A stretch of 64,000 bases of DNA, from the NCBI GenBank assembly GCA_004340125.1, contig SLUK01000005.1, forward strand, positions 142,668 through 206,667, in the 5' to 3' direction. A program made the translations under genes and the position numbers. Each line of letters begins with the position of its first letter. Positions within the stretch are counted from its first letter, which is position 1. Positions 59,402 through 64,000 of this stretch are shown here, piece after piece. The stretch comes from Harryflintia acetispora. Lineage in GTDB: Bacteria; Bacillota; Clostridia; Oscillospirales; Ruminococcaceae. The notes beneath the pieces were generated by a model. The model saw only the letters and a program-made list of their open reading frames with translations. It was not told the DNA's origin and ran no database searches.

Positions 59402-61413
59402 ACCGCACCTCCCAAAAACATCCCGCCCACCCGGTAGGCGGCAAAGGACGCCAGATAGGCCACCGAGCACTGCAGCAGCGCCGCCGAGAGCGCCGCGCGC
59501 AGGCTCCCAAGCTCCCGGCTGATGGCGACAAACGCCGAAATGCAGGGCATGTAGAGCAGCGAAAACACCATGAAGGCTAGGCCGCTTTGCGGAGTAAAGT
59601 GGGCGGAGATCGCGGCGGTCAGACCTCCCTGCCCGCCGAAGAGCACCCCAAAAGTCGCCACCACCGATTCCTTGGCGATCAGCCCCGAAAGCAGCGCCAC
59701 CGCCGCCTGCCATTCCCCGAAGCCCAATGGGGCGAACAGCGGCGCGAGCGCCCGGCCCAGGGCGCCAAAAAGGCTCTGCTCGGGCTGCACGGTGTATTGC
59801 AGCGAGGGGGTGAAGCTTTGCAGCAGCCAGATGACCACGTTCATCGAAAAGATGATTGTACCCGCTTTGGTGAGGAAGCCCACGCATTTTTGCCACATGT
59901 GCCGCAGCGTCCCGCTCAGGGTAGGCAGCCGGTAGGGCGGCAGCTCCATCACGAAGGGACGCCCCGGCCCGCGAAAGAGGGTATGCCGCAGCAGCAGCCC
60001 GCACAGAACCGCCACCGCCAGCCCCAGCAGGTACATCCCCAGCACCGCCACATTCTCGTGCCCCTTAAAAAACACCCCGGCGAAAAGGGCGTAGATCGGC
60101 AGCCGCGCCGAGCAGGACATGAAGGGGATGAGCAGGACGGTAAGCCGCCGCTCGCGCTCGTCCCCCATCCCCCGCGCGGCCATCACCGCCGGGGTGGTGC
60201 AGCCGAAGCCCATCAGCATGGGGATGAAGCACTTCCCCGTCAGCCCCAGCCCCTGCAGCAGCCGGTCCATCAAAAAGGCCGCGCGGGCCATATAGCCGCT
60301 GTCCTCCAAAATAGACAGGCAGAAAAAGAGCAGCATGATCTGCGGCAGGAAGGCGAGCACCCCGCCCACCCCGCCGATCACCGCGTCCAACAGCAGGCTG
60401 TAGGTCCAGTCCGGCGCGCCGCTCTGCGCGAGCAGCCCGCCGAAAAAACCGCCGAGCCTCCCGATCAGCCCCTCGAGCAGGGTCTTTAGCGTATTGCCCA
60501 GCGGCCCGAAGGTGATGGAAAACATGCAGAAGAAGATGAGCAAAAAAAGCGGCAGGCCCCACACGCGGCTGATGAGAATGCGGTCCAGGCGCTGGGTGAG
60601 CCCCGGCCCCTTCTCCCGCCGGGGGTAGCGGACCACCCCCGCCGCCCCCGCGCGGATCAGACGCCAGCGCGCGTCGGCCAGGCGGGACTGGCGCTGCTGG
60701 GGCTCGGGGTGGTAGCGCGCCGCGGCCGCCTTTGCCTTTGCGAGGAGACTATCGCCGAGATGCAGCCGCGCGGCGGTCTGTGTGTCGCCCTCGAGAAGCC
60801 TGGCGGCGAAGAAGGCGCATAGCCGTTTTTCCGGCACCTGGCGGGCGATCAGCCCCGCGATCTCCTCGAGCGCCCCCGCCGTCTCGCGGTCGTAGCGCAC
60901 ACGGGGCAGCAGCCTCACCTTCCTTTGGCAGAGCTCTCCGGCGAGCTCGACGAGCTCCTGCACCCCTTCGCCCCGGCGCGCCGAGATGGGCAGCACCGGC
61001 ACCCCCAGACGGCGCTGCAGCAGCGCATGGTCCACCCGGCCGCCCCGGCTCTCGACCTCGTCCACCATATTGAGCGCGACCACCATCGGGAGCCCGAGCT
61101 CCATGAGCTGCACCGTGAGGTAGAGGTTGCGCTCGAGGTTCCCGGCGTCCACGATGTTGATGACCACGTCCGGACGCTCGTCCAGCAAAAACCCCAGCGC
61201 CACCCCCTCCTCGAGGGAATAGGGGGATAGGGAATAGATCCCCGGCAGGTCGGTAAGCCTGACTTTCAGCCGGCCAAGGGAGAGCCGGCCCTCCTTTTTG
61301 TCCACCGTGACCCCGGCCCAGTTGCCCACATACTGCCGCTGCCCGGTCAGGAGGTTAAACAGGGTCGTCTTTCCGCAGTTCGGGTTTCCTACGAGCGCCG
61401 CTTTCTTTTCCAT
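59395..61413 (-). CDS. feoB: Ferrous iron transporter FeoB
   Basis: 672 residues: G domain at the N-terminus with G1 GNPNCGKTTLFN, G3 'DLPGIYSLSPYSLEEG' and G4 NMVD, spacer domain, then membrane gates from about residue 280. Full-length Fe(II) uptake transporter. It is flanked by feoA upstream and the Cys-rich peptide downstream. Confidence 0.95.
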   Translation of the reverse strand: MEKKAALVGNPNCGKTTLFNLLTGQRQYVGNWAGVTVDKKEGRLSLGRLKVRLTDLPGIYSLSPYSLEEGVALGFLLDERPDVVINIVDAGNLERNLYLTVQLMELGLPMVVALNMVDEVESRGGRVDHALLQRRLGVPVLPISARRGEGVQELVELAGELCQRKVRLLPRVRYDRETAGALEEIAGLIARQVPEKRLCAFFAARLLEGDTQTAARLHLGDSLLAKAKAAAARYHPEPQQRQSRLADARWRLIRAGAAGVVRYPRREKGPGLTQRLDRILISRVWGLPLFLLIFFCMFSITFGPLGNTLKTLLEGLIGRLGGFFGGLLAQSGAPDWTYSLLLDAVIGGVGGVLAFLPQIMLLFFCLSILEDSGYMARAAFLMDRLLQGLGLTGKCFIPMLMGFGCTTPAVMAARGMGDERERRLTVLLIPFMSCSARLPIYALFAGVFFKGHENVAVLGMYLLGLAVAVLCGLLLRHTLFRGPGRPFVMELPPYRLPTLSGTLRHMWQKCVGFLTKAGTIIFSMNVVIWLLQSFTPSLQYTVQPEQSLFGALGRALAPLFAPLGFGEWQAAVALLSGLIAKESVVATFGVLFGGQGGLTAAISAHFTPQSGLAFMVFSLLYMPCISAFVAISRELGSLRAALSAALLQCSVAYLASFAAYRVGGMFLGGAVC

Positions 61414-61513
61414 CGGTTTGTCCTCTTTTCGCTGTCATCTTCACGCGAAAAACCCGGCGCAGGGCGCGGGGCTTTCCCCCACATCCCTATGCCGGGCAAG
61501 GACAAAATAGTAT

Positions 61514-61744
61514 TCATTCAGAAATAAGCTCGATTTCGATCTTTCCCGCATCCGCCCGGCGCAGCGAAAGCTCGTACCCCATCAGGGCGATCTCGAGCGG
61601 GTCCCCGAGCGGCGCTATGCGCAGCAGGCGCACCAATGTTCCCCTCGTCAGTCCCATGTCGAGCAGGCGGCGGCGCAGGGCGCCCTCGCAACGCATGGCG
61701 ACAACGACCCCGCTCTGGCCCGGGCGCAGCTCGCGCAGGGTCAT
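61514..61744 (-). CDS. feoA: Ferrous iron transport protein FeoA
   Basis: 76 residues, SH3-like: MTLRELRPGQSGVVVAM and 'RRRLLDMGLTRGTLVRLLRIAPLGDPLEI'. Its ATG overlaps the sigE stop (ATGA, 61741-61744), tying iron-uptake translation to sigE. Confidence 0.93.
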   Translation of the reverse strand: MTLRELRPGQSGVVVAMRCEGALRRRLLDMGLTRGTLVRLLRIAPLGDPLEIALMGYELSLRRADAGKIEIELISE

Positions 61745-62460
61745 ATCAGCCGCTCCAGCTCTTTTTTGAGCCGCTTGATGATCCGCTTTTCCAGCCGCGA
61801 GATGTAGGACTGGGAAATCCCGATGATGTCCGCGACCTCCTTCTGGGTACGCTCCTTGCCGTCGAGCAGGCCGAAGCGCAGCTGCATGATGTGGCGCTCC
61901 CGCTCGCCCAGGTGCTCCACCGCCGAAAGGAGCATGCTCTTCTCCGCGTCGTGCTCGATGTTCTTGTTCACGCTGTCATTTTCGGTCCCTAAAATGTCCG
62001 AGAGGAGCAGCTCGTTGCCGTCCCAGTCGATATTGAGCGGCTCGTCGATGGAAATTTCGTTTTTCTGGTTTTGGAACTTGCGCAGATACATCAAAATCTC
62101 GTTTTCGATGCAGCGGCTGGCATAGGTGGCCAGCTTGATGTTGCGCTCGGGCGAGAAGGTGTTCACCGCCTTGATCAGCCCGATGGTGCCGATCGAGATC
62201 AAATCCTCCACCCCAACCCCGCTGGACTCAAATTTCTTGGCGATGTATACCACCAGCCGCAGGTTATGTACGATCAGCGTCTTGCGCGCCGTGCTCTCCC
62301 CCGCGCTCAGTTCGATGAAGACCTTCTCCTCCTCCGCCTTGGAAAGCGGAGCGGGCAGCACCTCCGGCCCGTTGATATAATGGACCGTGTCGAGAAGCCC
62401 CAGCGCTTTCAGCAGCCGCTGCAGCAACCGGCGCGGAGCGCTCGTCACCATTGTCAGCAT
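61741..62460 (-). CDS. sigE: RNA polymerase sporulation sigma factor SigE
   Basis: 239 residues with an N-terminal pro-sequence (about 1-30) and sigma-70 regions: 'VHNLRLVVYIAKKFESSGVGVEDLISIGTIGLIKAV' (region 2) and 'QKEVADIIGISQSYISRLEKRIIKRL' (region 4 helix-turn-helix). It is the early mother-cell sigma factor that drives spoIIIA, cleaved by SpoIIGA encoded immediately upstream. Here it is followed by feoA instead of the common sigG. Confidence 0.95.
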   Translation of the reverse strand: MLTMVTSAPRRLLQRLLKALGLLDTVHYINGPEVLPAPLSKAEEEKVFIELSAGESTARKTLIVHNLRLVVYIAKKFESSGVGVEDLISIGTIGLIKAVNTFSPERNIKLATYASRCIENEILMYLRKFQNQKNEISIDEPLNIDWDGNELLLSDILGTENDSVNKNIEHDAEKSMLLSAVEHLGERERHIMQLRFGLLDGKERTQKEVADIIGISQSYISRLEKRIIKRLKKELERLI

Positions 62461-63344
62461 TTGTGCACCGCCTTTTCTCTCATTTTTGTCTGTACCCTCT
62501 TCCCCGTCAGGGCGCGATTGAGCAGCAACTGCTGCCCGGGGACGCCGTCGAGCTCCTTGGAAACCGCAATGTAAACGTCCTGCACCATGAGGGGGCCTTC
62601 CCCCAGATCAAGCAGCATATGTTCCGGCCGAAAGGCCGGCAGCAGGTCCTGTCCCGCCACGGTGGCGCAGGGAATCAGCCGCAGGCCCGCGCACCCTTGC
62701 CCCGTCTGCGCCGCCTGCCAGAAGCCGTCGGGCAGGATGGGCGAGAGCAGGCGGTAGGAGCCGATCACCACCGGCGTGCCGCTGAAGGCGTCGCAGAGGT
62801 TGTTCTGGCTGTCCACCACGCCGGTGCAGCACAGCTCTTTCCCGTCGTTAACGATGGTCACCGGCAGCTCCTTTACCGCCAGCGCCCCCCTGCTGATCAG
62901 CCGCTGATAGGCGGTGACGATCCCGTAGACCAGCGCGCAGCAGATCAGCAGCCCGACCCCGGAGACATTGAAATAGCAGACCCCATTGTAATAGAACCCG
63001 CTTCGCCCGCCCGAGAGCAGGGTGATAAAGAGCATGAATCCCGCGAAGACGAAGCTGGTCGCAAACAGCATAAAGAGCCGCTTTATGTAGCCGCGCTCAT
63101 CTTTATAGCCGCCCGAAACCGCCGCGAGCAAGGAAGAGAAGGCGAGCTTAAAAAGGATGTTCGCCGCCGCGCCCATCTGTGGCAGAAAGATGATGAGCGA
63201 CCCCGCCGCCCCGATCAGGGCCGCCAGGGTGATCCGCAGGCGGGAGAGCTTTACCCCCCTGCCGCATAAGCGGGCTGAAAGCAGCAGGAGCAGGTAATTG
63301 ACAATGAAGTTTAGCACAATGAGCACATCTACATAAACAATCAC
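62454..63344 (-). CDS. spoIIGA: Sigma-E processing peptidase SpoIIGA
   Basis: 296 residues from GTG 63344 (AGGGG, 7 nt). Five membrane helices (about 5-150), then an aspartic-protease-like domain with 'GVVDSQNNLCDAFSGTPVVI'. It cleaves pro-sigma-E at the septum after engulfment signals from the forespore. Overlaps the sigE start. Confidence 0.94.
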   Translation of the reverse strand: MIVYVDVLIVLNFIVNYLLLLLSARLCGRGVKLSRLRITLAALIGAAGSLIIFLPQMGAAANILFKLAFSSLLAAVSGGYKDERGYIKRLFMLFATSFVFAGFMLFITLLSGGRSGFYYNGVCYFNVSGVGLLICCALVYGIVTAYQRLISRGALAVKELPVTIVNDGKELCCTGVVDSQNNLCDAFSGTPVVIGSYRLLSPILPDGFWQAAQTGQGCAGLRLIPCATVAGQDLLPAFRPEHMLLDLGEGPLMVQDVYIAVSKELDGVPGQQLLLNRALTGKRVQTKMREKAVHKC

Positions 63345-63376
63345 GCTTTTTCCCCTAAAAATGGATTACAACCTTC

Positions 63377-63410
63377 ATTATAAGCCGCGCGGGAAAAGGG
63401 AGCGGTCGAA
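63377..63410 (-). promoter_or_regulatory. spoIIG-type Spo0A-dependent promoter
   Basis: On the minus strand TTCGAC (part of TTCGACC, 6 of 7 matching the reverse 0A box), 22-bp spacer, TATAAT. The 22-bp spacing is the hallmark of the Bacillus spoIIG promoter, used by sigma-A with Spo0A~P. Confidence 0.6.
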
Positions 63411-63490
63411 GCGAAGGAGAAAACTTTGTAGAGTTATGCACCATATTCTAAAAACAGGGCCCGGCAGGGAGGAAAATGAGAATCAGGATA

Positions 63491-63522
63491 AGAAAAAGCC
63501 GCCGGATGGCGAATCCGGCGGC
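63491..63522 (-). terminator. Terminator hairpin upstream of spoIIGA
   Basis: GCCGCCGGAT/ATCCGGCGGC stem, T-run on the minus strand. It is a second stop for minus-strand transcripts from inverton 3, shielding spoIIGA. Confidence 0.8.
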
Positions 63523-63544
63523 AGAAGCGGTACACGGTATATTA

Positions 63545-63634
63545 GAAAAAGACCGCAAGCATAGCCTGCTTGCGGTCCCATTTTTGTTCTTTTTCGCATG
63601 AGAGCGGAGCAAAATCCCCAACTCTTTCCTTTGT
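63545..63634 (-). ncRNA. Predicted ~90-nt divergent RNA, locus 3
   Basis: From the inverton promoter to the terminator stem GACCGCAAGCA/TGCTTGCGGTC with T-run. Internal imperfect hairpin around AGTTGGGGATTTTGCTCC, similar to locus 1 (GGTTGGAAATTTTACTCC). Confidence 0.45.
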
Positions 63635-63640
63635 TTTCTA

Positions 63641-63669
63641 ATTATATCCTATTTTGGTGAGAAATGCAA
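63641..63669 (-). promoter_or_regulatory. Sigma-A promoter inside candidate inverton 3 (OFF orientation)
   Basis: On the minus strand TTGCAT, 17-bp spacer, TATAAT, directed away from the small gene. Confidence 0.8.
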
Positions 63670-63756
63670 GGAAAAATAGTGGTTATTGGCGGTATCCCCA
63701 TATCGGAGAGGCCCCCAGCAGGCTATGCTAACGGTCTTTCTTAAAGGGATGAAAAT

Positions 63757-64000
63757 ATGAAAAAATGTAAAATTTTGGCTGTTACTATTTTCTCTTTGCT
63801 GGGGATGTCTCTGTTGAGCGGCTTCACGCTGGAAGACAGCGGGGCGCGGGAGCATTACGCCGGGCTGCTCCGGGAGGGAATCATCACCGAGGCTGAATTT
63901 ATGGCGGGCAGCATTTCTGCGGAAATGCAATTGCCGGCTGACGCCGGCGGCCCACCTCATGGGGGGAATCATCCCCCCATGGACCCCCTAACTCTCCGAG
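63757..64000 (+). CDS. Small secreted protein of the three-copy family, locus 3 (truncated by window end)
   Basis: 81 codons visible from ATG 63757 (AAAGGG, 8 nt). Signal-like helix MKKCKILAVTIFSLLGMSLL, then 'REHYAGLLREGIITEAEFMA' and the invariant GSISAEMQLPADAGGPPHGG block. The first ~60 bases are AT-rich and unlike the other copies, whereas 63820-64000 is almost identical to 15026-15206. A large Ig-like gene probably follows outside the window, by analogy. Confidence 0.75.
   Translation, partial: MKKCKILAVTIFSLLGMSLLSGFTLEDSGAREHYAGLLREGIITEAEFMAGSISAEMQLPADAGGPPHGGNHPPMDPLTLR
63908..64000 (+). repeat. Conserved hairpin block inside the small gene, locus 3
   Basis: Third copy: hairpins at 63911-63928, about 63933-63948 and 63958-63981. 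It matches locus 2, including the CAT/ATG version of the third stem. Confidence 0.75.

Larger units (their letters stand above)
63541..63757. repeat. Inverted-repeat-flanked promoter segment (candidate inverton), locus 3
   Basis: A perfect 13-bp inverted repeat, AGCATAGCCTGCT (63558-63570) and its complement (63717-63729), extended by GACCG blocks on both sides. The interior is 146 bp and holds a promoter facing away from the small gene at 63757. The repeat sequence differs from loci 1 and 2, but both arms have changed together, and the layout is the same. Confidence 0.6.

Noticed and set aside
63361..63564. 67-residue plus-strand frame between spoIIGA and inverton 3
   Set aside because: It overlaps the spoIIGA promoter, a terminator hairpin and the inverton 3 terminator, has no ribosome-binding site and is Lys/Arg-rich non-protein-like sequence.

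Overview
The window is about 64 kb of GC-rich (roughly 60% or more) chromosome from a spore-forming Clostridia bacterium, most likely an Oscillospirales/Ruminococcaceae-type gut anaerobe. That is inferred from a complete spoIIIAA-AH cluster, spoIIGA-sigE, a sigma-K-like promoter before a cysteine-rich protein, Firmicutes-type L27 processing (rplU-prp-rpmA), pyruvate formate-lyase, T-box and TPP riboswitches and Gram-positive lipoproteins. I saw no rRNA, tRNA, CRISPR array or intact insertion sequence.

Layout. 1-2303: polyamine ABC transporter potBCD (potB truncated by the window edge). 2358-5440: locus 1 of a three-locus surface-protein family. 5486-9255: heterodimeric ABC exporter. 9291-11157: MFS transporter, acyltransferase and a 27-residue peptide. 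11231-14183: methionine T-box and metNIQ. 14216-14749: YgjP-like metalloprotein. 14748-18093: locus 2 of the surface family. 18188-21214: pflA/pflB. 21434-24941: diguanylate cyclase, YeiH transporter and a divergent LysR regulator. 25437-27947: Ppx/GppA and an amidohydrolase. 28044-30376: Cys-rich protein and an S41 protease. 30432-36486: nusB, asp23 and spoIIIAH-AA. 37534-39484: thiT under a TPP riboswitch, then prfB. 39730-42649: RING/zinc-ribbon membrane protein, galU and threonine aldolase. 42722-45732: rpmA, prp, rplU, folD, lgt. 45868-48440: M16 peptidase pair. 48558-55787: giant cyclic-glucan-synthase-like protein. 56012-59075: solute-binding lipoprotein and a histidine kinase without its acceptor His. 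59216-63344: feoB-associated peptide, feoB, feoA, sigE, spoIIGA. 63541-64000: locus 3 of the surface family, cut by the window end.

The most notable system is the three-locus family. Each locus has a ~200-bp segment flanked by inverted repeats, directly upstream of a small secreted-protein gene. In loci 1 and 2 that gene is translationally coupled to a large secreted Ig-like (Big_2) plus GLUG-like protein. Each segment carries a textbook sigma-A promoter (17-bp spacer, TATAAT) that at all three loci points AWAY from the protein gene and ends after ~90 nt at a perfect terminator hairpin formed by the distal inverted repeat. The gene-proximal repeat is the same hairpin, broken at an equivalent dinucleotide in all three loci. 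The economical reading is a family of invertible promoters (phase-variation switches), all assembled here in the OFF orientation. No recombinase gene lies in the window, so inversion itself is inferred, not seen. The small gene also carries a nearly invariant DNA block with three hairpins, one of which has a compensatory base-pair change.
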